64,000 nt of DNA from Lenzites betulinus (lineage: Eukaryota > Basidiomycota > Agaricomycetes > Polyporales > Polyporaceae), in NCBI GenBank assembly GCA_022264855.1, contig JABYQU010000040.1, positions 124,001 through 188,000 of the forward strand. The letters are read 5' to 3'. The notes under the pieces were generated by a model. That model had not been told where the DNA came from and made no database searches. It saw only the letters and a program-made list of their open reading frames with translations. Position numbers and translations under genes: made by a program. Each line of letters opens with the position of its first letter. Within the stretch, counting starts at the first letter, position 1. This document shows, piece by piece, positions 35,563 to 46,696 of this stretch.

Positions 35563-36444
35563 GGTCGTATTCGGCTGCCCCGCATGCCGCACGGACCCGC
35601 TCATACATCACTGTGATAGGCCGGTGAAAACGAACCAATGGTGTATCAGGTTGAACGTGAGCACCGGTGTTTGGGTGCTTCCGTCGGCCACACAAGTACT
35701 GTTGTTCGGTTGGTTGACCGCCGTTTGTGTAGTTGCACCACATGCATTTCACCATGCCATCCAGCTGGAGGTGTCTAGATATACCTAGTCAACAGTGAAT
35801 GCGCGGCAACTGTGCCAACATGTACTTACCTCTTTCTGACGGTCGCATAGTACATCGGGCGCCGTTGCAAATGCGTAACGGAGAGAAAAACTCACTCTCT
35901 ATCCTATGAGATACATCGCCTCTCCGGCCTTGGTACGAGCATCGGTCGGACTCTTGTTCCTTTAAGAATGCTCGAGAAGAAGCCTTGGGAGTGCGGTCAT
36001 TTGAAAACGGCACGTATACTGCCTTCATGTCATAACCGCACTTGTAGCTGCTGCACTTCCCCAGCGTGTCGTGATCGCTGGCTGAGGCAAAGACCCCAGT
36101 CACGATGGCTGGTACAATGTGACTTACCGTAGACGTGACATGCCGGACTCAACCGCCTCCGTATCGTGCGGGTCCGGCGGGCGGCTCCTGTAACTGCACT
36201 GCGCGCCTTCGGTCATTCTGAATCACATTTCAGTCGAAAGCTAAAGTAACGAGTCTACAAGTACAAACATCCAAAACATATATCGTAAGAAGGCGTCAGG
36301 TTCGTAGCGGATCCAAATAAGTCACGGACAACTGTGCAAAGACAAACCATACAGCAACATACGAGGAGTCGGGATAGATATGTTCGCATATAAGTCACGA
36401 AAGGACCAGAAGAAAGCAGACATGCAATCAATGGCTCCCTCCGT

Positions 36445-39188
36445 TCAATACTCGTCTTCTTCTTTCACCGCGCCCGCGAGACCAGCCCAGCGGCGCCCAC
36501 CTGCTCCATCGCTGAGACCCACACCCATTGCCCAGTCTTCGTCGACACTCGGTCTGGGCTTGAAGCTCTCCCTCCTGGCGCGAGACGCTTTCTTCGCCAC
36601 GACCGCAGCGGTCGAAGTCAAGCTCGATCCAAAGCCCCTGTTGTATGTCGCTGATGTTGTTGATGTCGAAGACATGTACGACGTCGCACGGGTACCGGGT
36701 TGGTAGGAGTCGCTGGACGAGAGCTGCTGTGCCGAGGGAACACGTCCGTATCCGAGAGAATGGTGCACGGAACCTGGCTTGGGTACAGGCATGGCGATGG
36801 GAACGGGGCGAGGAAGAGAGGACATGCCGACTGGTGTCTTGCCAGGGAGGGGAATCTTCGTAGGTGAAGCAACTCTATTATGCGCGCCACGGCTGCTACT
36901 GAGAGGCGCGCGGGAGGAATTATTGTGGGTAGAGGTCGCTTCACCAAGCCGCTGTCGCTTATTGGGAACGGATTGCGAGTTGGATAGGCTCGATGCAGGG
37001 CGAACGGCCGGAGTGACCACGCCAGACTTGCTCGCACCGCCATGTCCAGATTTCGGGGCTGTGAGATAGTGACCATTTGCAGGAGTGGTCGCACGCGGAG
37101 GAACGGAGCCGGCACGTCCTGCGGCCCGTTTGTTGCCATTCTCCTTGTCCGCGGCGGGCATAGTCTCCATGAGCAATTGGAGCATGCTCATGCCGTGCAC
37201 CAGGAAAGCTCGTCCAGTCTCAGCTTCCCATGCCGGTATGGATACAAAAAGGTCTTGTTCCAACTATATGCACCAGTCAGCGTCGGGCCTCGATATGAAT
37301 ACCGTGCATGCAACATAGACTCACCCGAGGTTTCTCCTTCGTGACCCGCTTGCGCATCTTCTCTTCTCGGAGGAGTCGTCCAGGATCTCGCGAGCCTCTC
37401 CCGAGCAGCCGGCTCTGGTCGCTTGCTGATGCCGCCAGCTCCTTCTCATCATCGAGGATGTCGAAATATTTCTTCACGCTTTTGAGGAGGGGCCCTTTCA
37501 TTCGTCGTTCCTCCTTCAGACGCCTGATCTCTTCCTCGTGAAGATTCAACAACTCCTCCGTGTGTTCGTCTGCAGGTCGTCATTAGTTAGGAGCGCATAT
37601 GTATAGCGAAGAAGAAAGAGTTCACCATCGGCAAAGGGTGCATAATCTGCTCGCTCTTCCTCCCCGACCATGAGCTCATCCCAGAGTTTGGTGATCTCCG
37701 TGCGGGCATTCTCGATGAAAGTGCCCATACGCTCGCGCTTGAGCTCAAGCATCCGCTCTAGCTCGTCTTCATATGCCTTGATAGTGGCGTCCGTTGTACC
37801 GCGCTGCGCCTCAACGAATGCGTCCATTTCGGCGTCGACCACGCCCAGCCGTCGCCAAAGTGCTTCAAGCTGGTCATACATAGCCTGTATGTGTGCTTCG
37901 CGTCGTTTCTTGATCTCCTCGAGGTCTGCACGAGTCGCCTCAGCCCAAGCCATCAATGCAGGCGTAGGCTCAACGCCTTCCAGCCCAACCGCGACGTTCG
38001 ATTCAGGAAGATCCTCTTCCGACAACTCTTCCATCCGTGCGACGAACTTTGCAAATACGCGTTGGTGGTCGGATTCTGTCGGGCGATATTGTGGCTCTTC
38101 GCAGATAAATAGTAGGGGGGTAAGAGGTTTCTGTCGAGAAGCAGGAGTGGGCGTAGACACGGCAGTAGACATAGACGTAGACAGGAACGGGTCAGAGCTG
38201 TTGGTCCGCGTACTACAAGAGGAACTCGATCGAGGCAGAGAAGGAGGGAGGCCGAGCGTCGAAGAAGAAGTGGACGGGAGGTCGTCCAGAGAAGGAGGTG
38301 TGATCCCTAGTTCGGTGTACAACCAGTCGATTTGTACAAAGTTGGCGGATAGTTGGATTAGTCGCTTGGACTAAAGACTAATTAGCTGAATGGTAGGCGG
38401 TCGAGTTCCATCACTCACAACTTCACCCTTGCCTCGCACCAGTTCCTTCTCTAATCGAGAGAATCGTTCAGGTGTGACGTCTCGATGAGCACTAGGATCG
38501 TACTCGTCTTCCCCGGGAGCATGAGTAGGCTCGACGAGATCTGGGGTGTAGAAATTGGAGCCAAGCGTATTTGAGAGAGATACGATTCTGCCGGTGAGGT
38601 TCAGCAACTGTTCCAGTTTGGTGTGGTATTGCTGTAATAGCAAAGTGAGCATCGGAATATTAAGTTTCGAGGCATCAAACAATAATAGAATGAATCCAGT
38701 GAAAGTCGCGCAGAAGTCATTCTCGTAGCTATCAACTTCAAGTAATTGCTCAAACGCCCCTCAAGTCGAGCGCGAACGCTCCATATTGTGCTGCTTTCCA
38801 AAGTCCAAATCGTGAACAGCTTGCTTACCTGCCTCAGCTTCTCCTGGAAATCGGTAGCTAACTCAAATCGTCGCGGTAGGATCTGCTCCTTCCTGATTTC
38901 ACCGACGCTCGGCCCTGGGGATTTCAGGTGACCACCGAGAGCTCGGCCGTATCGTAGGCATTCCTCTTCAACAGAGCCGCATCTCTCCATCCATTCGTCT
39001 ACCTGTTTCCGTCGAAGGTCGATCTGGCTCTCGATGCATTGTGCGAGCTGCTGCTGTAGCGCTGAGAGCTCGTCGTGTAGCGCAGTAGGGGGTAAACCGA
39101 GTTGTGCATGTAGAGTGGGCAGCAGCTGTGTCTGCGACTGCAGATGTGTATGTAGCGAGTTCAAGAGAGAGGTTATCGTGGTAGACAT
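36445..39188 (-). CDS. MAP65/Ase1/PRC1-family microtubule-bundling protein
   Basis: Cross-links antiparallel microtubules at the spindle midzone. The N-terminal exons encode long coiled coil (LHDELSALQQQLAQCIESQI, EKLRQ..., YHTKLEQLLNLTGRI). The spectrin-like microtubule-binding region has ENARTEITKLWDELMVGEEE followed by EEEIRRLKEERRMKGPLLK and KKYFDILDDEKEL, which is the MAP65/Ase1 signature. SRLLGRGSRDPGRLLREEKM then matches the family R-rich loop. The C-terminal part, after QDLFVSIPAWE, is a long basic, Ser/Pro-rich disordered tail typical of regulatory phosphorylation. The start is MSTTITSLLN at 39188. Several small introns interrupt the 5' half. A Ser-rich insert (about 38.1-38.3 kb) breaks the coiled coil. 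Confidence 0.92.
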
Positions 39189-39605
39189 AGTGTAGTTAGC
39201 ATACGCCGGCGTGATGGTGGTGCAAGTCAACGTTGAACTTGTGGCTACAGTCGCGAACCGCGTCTAGTCACATGATGGCGTTTAGACGCGTTTGCGGAGT
39301 TTAAAACCTTGGACCCAAGGTCTCCTCACATTCCAGATGCACGGGACACGGAGAGGGTGTACAGATCTAGAGACGGCATGTATGCCCCGACTCTCTCTGT
39401 CTTCTTCAATAACTTCTCGAATATATTATGTGAAGTATGTAGATGCATGCTGAAGAGTGAATCATAAGCCTGAGCGCGAGGCTTAGAATGATTCACATAG
39501 CTCCTAGTCAGCGGCCTCGAATATATCGCTCTACAGGCGAGGAGCGGTTGGCGGCGCAGAAAAATCCGCGATGCTCCGAGTCAGCGACCTTGGATATATC
39601 GCCAT
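39189..39605. other. Intergenic region with a short direct repeat
   Basis: About 420 nt. Two related segments near 39503 and 39577 share AGTCAGCG..CCT.G.ATATATCGC, and a diverged copy recurs near 46624 at the 3' flank of the second F-box-like copy. Confidence 0.6.
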
Positions 39606-41448
39606 TCATCGATGAAGATTGGGTGTTGGGAGTCCCTGTGCAGACATTGAACACAATGCCCGGGCAAAAGGACATAGGCGGTGTACGTACAGATTATGCC
39701 TCCTTGGACGTGGTTCGTCCTTGACGCACTCTCCATTGAGCAGATGGAATCCCGCCCATGTACTATCCGGACCGTCGTGATGAAGAAGATCAAGATGTTG
39801 GATTCCCACTATGGTGGTGATGGCGCTTGCGCACTCGAAAAGAGTTGGATGGCTAAGTGGTGGTTTCGGGTGGTCCAACGTGCGATGTGCTAACGGCCGT
39901 TCCATGTGCCTGAAGTCGAGGTTGAGGCGGAGGAACCGAAGTGGCCGAGTCGTCATACTCGCTAGCATCTGGGAGATATGTTCCTGTGTCTCGATCAGCT
40001 TGGCACACTTTGGCACATCGCGCCTGCTACGTGTACTTACGTACGGCACAGAGTCCTCATCCCAGTCGCTCCGATAGCGATGGATCTCCAATTGTTTCAA
40101 ACGCGGGTATGCAGTAACGATGTGACGAAGGAGGTCATCATCGGCATCGTCTACGGTCATGTAGACTACCTCTAGACTCTCCAAAAGCGGAGTGTTCATG
40201 TGTGTCAAGAGACGAAGACACTCGGATGCCGAAAGGATTGGTGCCACAAAACGTAGAGCCACGTCCCCGCGCATGGGGTAGTATGCCCTCGGCCAGTCAC
40301 GGAGCGATAAGTGGACGAGATCGATGCCCACGAACGAGAATATCGCGTCCTCCGGGTCAGGGTACGCCACGGTGAGCGAACGCAGCTGCAGGTGCTCGCA
40401 AGCGACAGGGACCGCGGTGCCGAAGACTGGGGCACGAGAGTGGGAGGGCGGCTGAGCGAACTCTATGGAGAGGCTGTGGAGGCGGGGCATGCGCGAAAGC
40501 AAAATGGAGATGATCGACCGCGGCATAGAATCCGCATACGCACCCCTGAGCCGCAAGTCTGTCAAATTTGGCCACATGCATTGGCACATCTCGCCCACCG
40601 GCGAGGCATCAAGAGGAATATAGAGACGTTCGACGGTCTCTCGGATTGCGAGAATAAGCGGAGCAAGGCCTCTGGCTTCTGCAGCGTATTCATCGGCAAG
40701 CAAGTGGGTATGAGGAAATCGGTTGTTGTACGGGCGCTCCTTAAGTTCTCTCCAAACAATTGTGGTGTAGGAGAGCGTGGTGAGAGGAAGACGGGGGAGG
40801 CTCCAGAGGGCGCCAGGGATAGGCAGAGTATCCTTGATCAGCCTGCATACCGATTCGGGACCAGCCATTGCGAATCTGGCATAAATGTCAAGGTGGAAAG
40901 GTTGGGGAGCTGGAGGCACCGTTCTACCACAGACCAGGGGACGCCTTCTGCCGCTGCTTCAAAGGTTACGGAGGTGAGAGATGGGAGGTAAGAGAGTATG
41001 GAAAAGAACTCCGAGGTGTCGTTGTTCGGCACGTAGTGACCAGCTAGCGTCAAGTGTCTGCATTGACAGCTGTCAGCGCCCCATAAGTGAGGAAAAGGTA
41101 TTAACTGACCGTACGTGAACACGTATCCCCTCGGGTGGTATTTGAGGAAGCCAATCTGTCCAAGTCCCACATCGTTGAAAGAGGACGGGTATGTAGATAC
41201 GTCGGAGTTGCTTGGAGACAGAGGCAAGACTGTGACGTGCAGACCAGTCGTCAAGGAAGCCGAAGATGGCATACAGTACAACTTCATCCAATGTCTCTAG
41301 AGTAGTGCTGCGAATCCGATAGTGTTCAGCAGATTACAAGAAGAGGGGAAGTTGACTATACTCACTGCGGAGCTGCAACTGGTACGCTCGGAACAGTGTC
41401 TGATGCCGGCACGAGCCAGCGAAAGGATCTAGGGAGTCGGAAGCTCAT
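39606..41448 (-). CDS. F-box/LRR-like protein (copy 1)
   Basis: Probable SCF substrate adaptor of the kind that is greatly expanded in mushrooms. The first exon starts MSFRLPRSFRWLVPASD; the next gives an F-box-like segment LDEVVLYAIFGFLDDWSARH with LASVSKQLRRIYIPVLFQRC. Leucine-rich repeat-like strands follow (LTLAGHYVPNNDTSEF, LPSLTSVTFEAA, LPNLSTLTF, MWPNLTDLRLRGAY, LLESLEVVYM, YPRLKQLEIHRY). The reading frame shifts near 40.84 kb. A 50-nt intron GTATGC...TGGAG restores it (NR joined to LPRLPLTTL), but the GAG acceptor is weak. Another intron (GTAAGT...ACACAG) removes the stretch between VPY and EHISQML. A related copy lies at 46697-48511. Target unknown. Confidence 0.75.
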
Positions 41449-43315
41449 TGCGTTTCGCAAGAGGTTTGAGATTTGAGTGGTCGCAGGTGGTCGCACACGC
41501 TATGGAGAGAGTGTCGGTGGCGGACAAACCTCTGCAGAAGTGTTCCTGTAGTCCATAAACCAGATTCATGAGATTGAGGAATACTATATCATCTATAGCT
41601 GGCACGGCATCGCGAGGATTCAAGCGACGGCGGTGGACATTGGCTAGTAGTAGTTCTATAAACCAAGTTTAACCAACATGAGCTTGAATAGGCTTGAATG
41701 CGGACAGTACTGCGACGAGCGCTTAACGATATTATTGCTGTTTTCACGCGCGGTGTCGCGGGCGCCTACTCCGGTTTTTTTCCCGCCATCTCGCGCTCTT
41801 GCGCTCGCTGCACCCTTCGGTTTCGAACGCCTCTAGCTCGCTCATTTCTCATCCAAACGGCCTAGTTCTTGGTGTTACGGAAACTGCGCATCTGCGCGCA
41901 TCGAATGATATCAATTTCGTCAAGTTTCGATATGTTTCGTCCACCACCTCCCCGAACGCCACCTCCGGCACAAAAGCTTGGGTAAACGGCGTGCAAGATG
42001 TTGTGCAGCATAATCAGCTAGTGAGGTGGATGCTGAATGATATATAGAATATGTGGTATGCTGTTGCATTCATTCCCCACTCCCCCACGTCCATCAGGTT
42101 GCATGCATTCGATGTAGGCCTGGTCCTCCTATCCGTCTCCTTCATGTATTCCTCGTGTACACTTATGTATACTCATCTTACACATATTCTCTGTACTTTA
42201 TGTTCAATTTAAACCATATGGGATCACTTTTGCATCACTAGCAGTGGGGGAGTCCACATTCCTGTTGCATGGACGTCTGAGTTTGTGCTCACCGCGGAAG
42301 TTTCGTGTGTTGCTGGAGGATTCCACATGCTCCCATGTTCCAACTAAGTCCCCAGGGATAATCTTGGGCAGGCTGATGTCTTGCTTGAAGTTTTGGGCAG
42401 TGTAGACACATCGTTGACAGCCGAGGGTGCACTTCACACTCATGAACAGGGAGAACGGCGAATATATGTTCATATTACAACCAAGACAGTCTTGCAATCA
42501 AATCCAAGTGTACGGAATCATTGTACTATGTTTTCGATTGCTGGAGGTGTAAGGATGCGGACGGCGAACGTCTCCCTCGCGCGGGGGAAGCACGTAGAGT
42601 GGGAGGGTAGGGCGAGGCAAAGCAGATATGCATATGCAGGGACATTATGAGAGTCCATACATACCGTTGTGCACTCCCAGAGCCCTCCCTACAAGCGTAG
42701 CACCACTTATTTTCACTCTACAATCCATCAATGACCGGCCGTTGCAGCATGTGCGCCGAAGGTGGCGTTCGGGGAGGTGGTGGACGAAACATATCGAAAC
42801 TTGACGAAATTGATATCATTCGATGCGCGCAGATGCGCAGTTTCCGTAACACCAAGAACTAGGCCGTTTGGATGAGAAATGAGCGAGCTAGAGGCGTTCG
42901 AAACCGAAGGGTACAGCGAGCGCAAGAGCGCGAGATGGCGGGAAAAAAACCGGAGTAGGCGCCCGCGACACCGCGCGTGAAAACAGCAATACCACGTGCC
43001 TCTGTGTGTGCCTGTTTGACATGTGGCAAGCGGGAACATCTGCTAGGGGTATACACAACGCCTACGACATACTGCCCGCCGCCGCAAATTCAAGGTGAGT
43101 AGCTTTACTTGGACTCTCTAGGGCCGGAGAATCGTCCCATCGCATTCCCATGTCGATTTGGAGCAGTTTGATGGGCGCAAAACGGCGGTTTGGGCATAGT
43201 AGGAGGCTGGATGGAATGTTGGGGGAACGGATGCCGGACGAATTAGCTTTTGGTCTTGGTCTTTGGTGAACGTCAATGCTGATCTACTCTCCCTATCGCT
43301 CTCTTGTTACATCAG
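41449..43315. other. Intergenic region containing a long inverted repeat
   Basis: About 1.9 kb. It carries two 232-bp arms in inverted orientation (separate entry). The spacer holds no recognised gene; a 97-codon minus-strand frame (42204-42497) has a CTLGCQRC motif but no known family. Confidence 0.6.
41733..42991. repeat. Long inverted repeat: 232-bp arms, 795-bp spacer
   Basis: Left arm 41733-41964 and right arm 42760-42991 are reverse complements. I found a single C/T difference in the stretches compared base by base (in GCTGCACCC versus GCTGTACCC). Both arms start/end with ATTGCTGTTTTCACG and its complement, and include a run of seven T or A. No clear target-site duplication flanks the structure and no transposase is in the spacer. 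It may be a non-autonomous DNA element with long terminal inverted repeats, or a recent inverted duplication. Confidence 0.9.
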
Positions 43316-43942
43316 ATGGTACGTCGCCATATTCATACGGGGAGATGAGCTGGAACTGAACATGCGCGCGCTGAGTACAGAAGACCGAGATCGACTCCTT
43401 CTCCGGCTTCCGTATCTACCCTAGCAAGGGTCGGCTCTTCGTGCGGGGAGACAACAAGGTGCGCACGCTTTGTCTCTCCTAGTCGTATGGCTGATAACAC
43501 GATTCGTGCTAGATCTTCCGCTTCGCCACCTCCAAGTCCCAGTCCCTTTTCCTCCAACGCAAGAACCCCCGCAAGATCGCATGGACACAGGTCTACCGTC
43601 GCATGCACAAGAAGGGTATCACTGAGGAGGTCGCCAAGAAGCGCTCCCGTCGCACCGTGAAACACCAGCGTGGTATTGTCGGTGCTGACCTCGCTGCCAT
43701 CGCCGCTCGGAGGAACCAGACTGCTGCCATCCGCGCGCAAGCCCGGACCTCGGCTATCCAGAAGGCGAAGGCCGAGAAGAAGGCCAAGGAGGAGAAGAAG
43801 GAGAAGGCCAAGGTCCGTCTTCACGACATTGTTCGAAAGTTGACCTTGTTGAAATACGCTGCTACAGCCCGCTCGTGGCCCCGTGAGCACCGCTCCTCGG
43901 GTATCGAAGCAGCAGATGAAGGGTGGCAAGGGTGGCCGCTGA
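43316..43942 (+). CDS. RPL24: 60S ribosomal protein L24 (eL24)
   Basis: Cytosolic large-subunit protein. Four coding exons (43316-43318, 43381-43458, 43513-43812, 43868-43942) give 151 residues. The first coding exon is the ATG alone; the intron GTACGT...TACAG follows immediately. The protein then reads KTEIDSFSGFRIYPSKGRL, FVRGDNKIFRFATSKSQSL, RKNPRKIAWTQVYRRMHKKG and EVAKKRSRRTVKHQRGIVGA, all eL24 signatures. The Lys/Ala-rich coiled C-terminus ends KGGKGGR after the last splice (KAK joined to PARGPVS). Length and motifs match other fungi. It lies about 320 nt from the right arm of the inverted repeat. Confidence 0.96.
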
Positions 43943-44990
43943 GTGTATTAGCATCGCACCACTTCCTTCGTTATGATACATGCTTTCACCTTTCCCCCTC
44001 GCGCAAAATGTATGGGTATAGCATGCCGCTTCCACGATATCATGCACGCATTCCCGAAGGATTACGCTGATCGATTTTTGAACAATGGAACCAGACAAGC
44101 TCACACACAACTGTGTTTGGACTTGTCGTCAGAGGTTGGGCATACTACACGCCAAACATAAGTTGGTACGACCTTATAAACTCCTTACACATTGTCGTTT
44201 CTTGTGCTGAATGCAGAGCCTGTAATCACAGTATGACGCTCGCTTCGCACTATTGTCGCAGGCTCGAACTATCAAGTTTGTCTGCTCGGCGAGTGAGTAT
44301 TCATGGTTTCATTGTATCAACATACCATGGCATAAGCTACCCAACTCCCTTAAGCTATGTGCGCGCGTTGTGCGCCCCCCTCTACGGGTCCCACCTTAGG
44401 TCTTGGCCGCTTGGCTTGGCCTCGGGTAAGGGACCCGGACCTTGCTTATGTCAGGTAACAGAGGACCGTCAACATCCTAGAATGCAACTCTGCTTCTTGA
44501 TGCTACATTGGCGATCGCACGGAGAGAAACATAGGATGAGTCTCGGGCCTCTCTGCTTAGCGCCATCCAACCATCCGCACTCTCAGTCATGCTCGTCTTC
44601 GAGCCGGGTAAAATAGTCCTCCGGCATCAGATTTAGTGCCATTTACCTACGGCCGAGGTCATACCGGCTCGACGGCCCCACCCCTGGGGGCCGTCCGTCG
44701 GGCATGTGACGTATGGTATCCTCGCGTCGGTCTCTTCTGCCGTTGAGAATGCTTCTTCCTTACAGCACGGCGGCACGGGCCAGCTTCGGGTGGACCATTG
44801 TCGCATCAGGAGGACCGCCAGTCGGCTCCTTTAATGGCGCAACACCGTTTGAACCGCGGACGACCGACCCGCCGGCACGCGGGGACGCATGGTCGCACTT
44901 CCCCGTGTGCCCATCCTCCGTACATAAAAGGCCCTCCGTCCGCCGACGTACGTGTCGTCCCTCCAGTGCCCCGTGTAAACGACGTCAGCC
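43943..44990. other. Intergenic region, no gene seen
   Basis: About 1.05 kb. A GC-rich hairpin, GACGGCCCC...GGGGGCCGTC, lies near 44672-44694. The last 100 nt form the leader of lactonase 1, with a CATAAAAGG element near 44929. Confidence 0.55.
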
Positions 44991-46283
44991 ATGGTCAACT
45001 TCACTATCCTTGCAGGCGGTTACACCTCCTTCGTCGCGTCCTACCTGTTCAATTCGGACACCAATGCGCTCACGCTGCAGAACCAGTCGCCGACGGGTGC
45101 GAACCCTTCATGGATCGCGCATCATCCCACGAACAAAAGCATCCTCTAGTAAGTCTGAGCTTCCGTGCCTACACCATGCGTCATGACTAGTACTCATGTC
45201 GCACCGCAGTGCCGTAAACGAGAACCCGTCGGGTGGTCTGCAGTCCTTTGTCATTGGTCCGAAGGGTGTTCTCTCCGTTCCGGTTGATACCATCGCCTCC
45301 GAGGGCGATAGCCCCGCGTTCACTGTCCCCCTCTCAACCGGGCAGGTGGCCATTATGAACGTAAGGCAGAGATGCATACTCTCCTGCCATGCAATGTCTG
45401 ACGATGCGCCTGGCTTGGAATAGTACGGATCGGGCAACGGTCTCATCGTCCCTACGGAGAAAGGCAACCCTCTGGAATTCCTGTCGGATCATCCGGTGAT
45501 CACTTTTGACGCGGCGGTGTCCCACCCGCACATGGCACTGGAGCACGGCTCGGAAGTCTTCGTGCCGGACCTTGTATGTGCTCTTGGGTCGTATAAGCGT
45601 TCCGCATGCTAAGATACGTCGTTATTGTCAGGGTGCAGACAAAATCTGGCGACTGAGCGAGGATGGCGCGCCTGGAAACTTCAAGGTCCACGGTCAGATT
45701 AACCAGCCTTCGGGCAGCGGCCCCCGGCACATCGCGACTCGCGGTATGTGCTCCCACCTTCACTCCCTTCGTGCCTGTCTGACCACACGACTCGCACACA
45801 GGTAACACGATCTTCACCGTGCACGAGCTCTCGAGCACGCTTACCCAGCAGCAAATTCCGCCCGCGCCGAACGGCACCGTCGGCCCCCTCATCGCGAACT
45901 TCTCCATCCTACCCCCGGGCCTCCCGCAGGGCGCCGCAATGGCGGGTGCAGAGATCCTCCTCACCGAGGCGTCGCCGAGCTTCCCCGAGCCGTTCATTTA
46001 CGTCTCGAACCGGAACACGGGCGTGCAGGACCCGCGCGGGGACGCCATCGCGATATTCCGCCTCGAGCCGAAGCTGGCGCTCGTCGGGTTCGTGTACACC
46101 GGGCTCGACCAGATCCGCGGCATGCAGCTCGGCGGGCCCGAGAAGGAGTTCCTCATTGCGGGCGGCGTGGCGGGCGACGCGGGGGTCATCATGCTGAAGC
46201 GCATACAGGGCGGGCGGAACCTGACGATCCTCGACAGGAACCTCGACCTGCCAACGCGGACGAGCTTCGTCTGGCTCGACTAG
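44991..46283 (+). CDS. Lactonase, seven-bladed beta-propeller family (copy 1)
   Basis: Related to 6-phosphogluconolactonase-type and carboxy-cis,cis-muconate cyclase proteins; it has no signal peptide, so is likely cytosolic. Five exons (44991-45148, 45210-45360, 45424-45573, 45632-45743, 45802-46283) give 350 residues. Family blocks include FTILAGGYTSFVASYLFNSD, NPSWIAHHPTNKSILYAVNE, VSHPHMALEHGSEVFVPDLG, GSGPRHIATRGNTIFTVHEL, PFIYVSNRNTGVQDPRGDAI and GLDQIRGMQLGG. The substrate cannot be inferred. A paralogue 3.1 kb downstream (49429-50707) shares three intron sites but lacks the fourth (45744-45801). Confidence 0.9.
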
Positions 46284-46696
46284 TGTGGTAGAGTATATAT
46301 CGATTACGACGTCTTGTAGATGCTTGGGCATTTATACATATCATCTCCTGTAACAAGCGTTCACTCCGGAGATGCACCAGTAAACCTTCGACTCCCGAGT
46401 GAGAGGCCGGCGTGCGCACTCTAACTGGTACTACCGGTGGGCTGTGTGTCATGCATGTGCCAGTCTAAAGTGGGCAAGGTCGACTGTATCACTTGAAATA
46501 GTACTGACATACCGGATGCTGCTACAGCTCCGATGCGAGTCGACATCGGAATACATTAGAGTCGATCACGCAAGGTCGTTGCATTTAGGAGCGCCAGACC
46601 TTGAAAACTCACGACAGTTTGTATGGGTCAGCGGCCCTGTATGTATCGCCATTCTTCGCGGAAGATTGGGAGCTCGGAGTCCCTGTGCAGATGTAT
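46284..46696. other. Convergent 3' flanks
   Basis: About 410 nt between lactonase 1 and the minus-strand F-box-like copy 2. It includes a segment near 46624 related to the repeats beside F-box copy 1. Confidence 0.5.

Larger units (their letters stand above)
33344..36444. other. Gene-poor, repeat-bearing region
   Basis: About 3.1 kb without a domain-supported gene. Long open frames on the minus strand (34.0-35.6 kb) arise from low-complexity DNA. One of them starts MDPLSPTSPWFWVPLGAVVL at 35321, behind a TATATA element (about 35403-35408) and a pyrimidine-rich leader; it could be a small membrane protein or part of a mobile element. Separate repeat entries are given. Confidence 0.5.

Noticed and set aside
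41799..42047. Matching short frames in both arms of the inverted repeat (SVSNASSSLISHPNGLVLG)
   Set aside because: The identity follows from the inverted repeat itself; the frame has no start context, domain or splice continuation.
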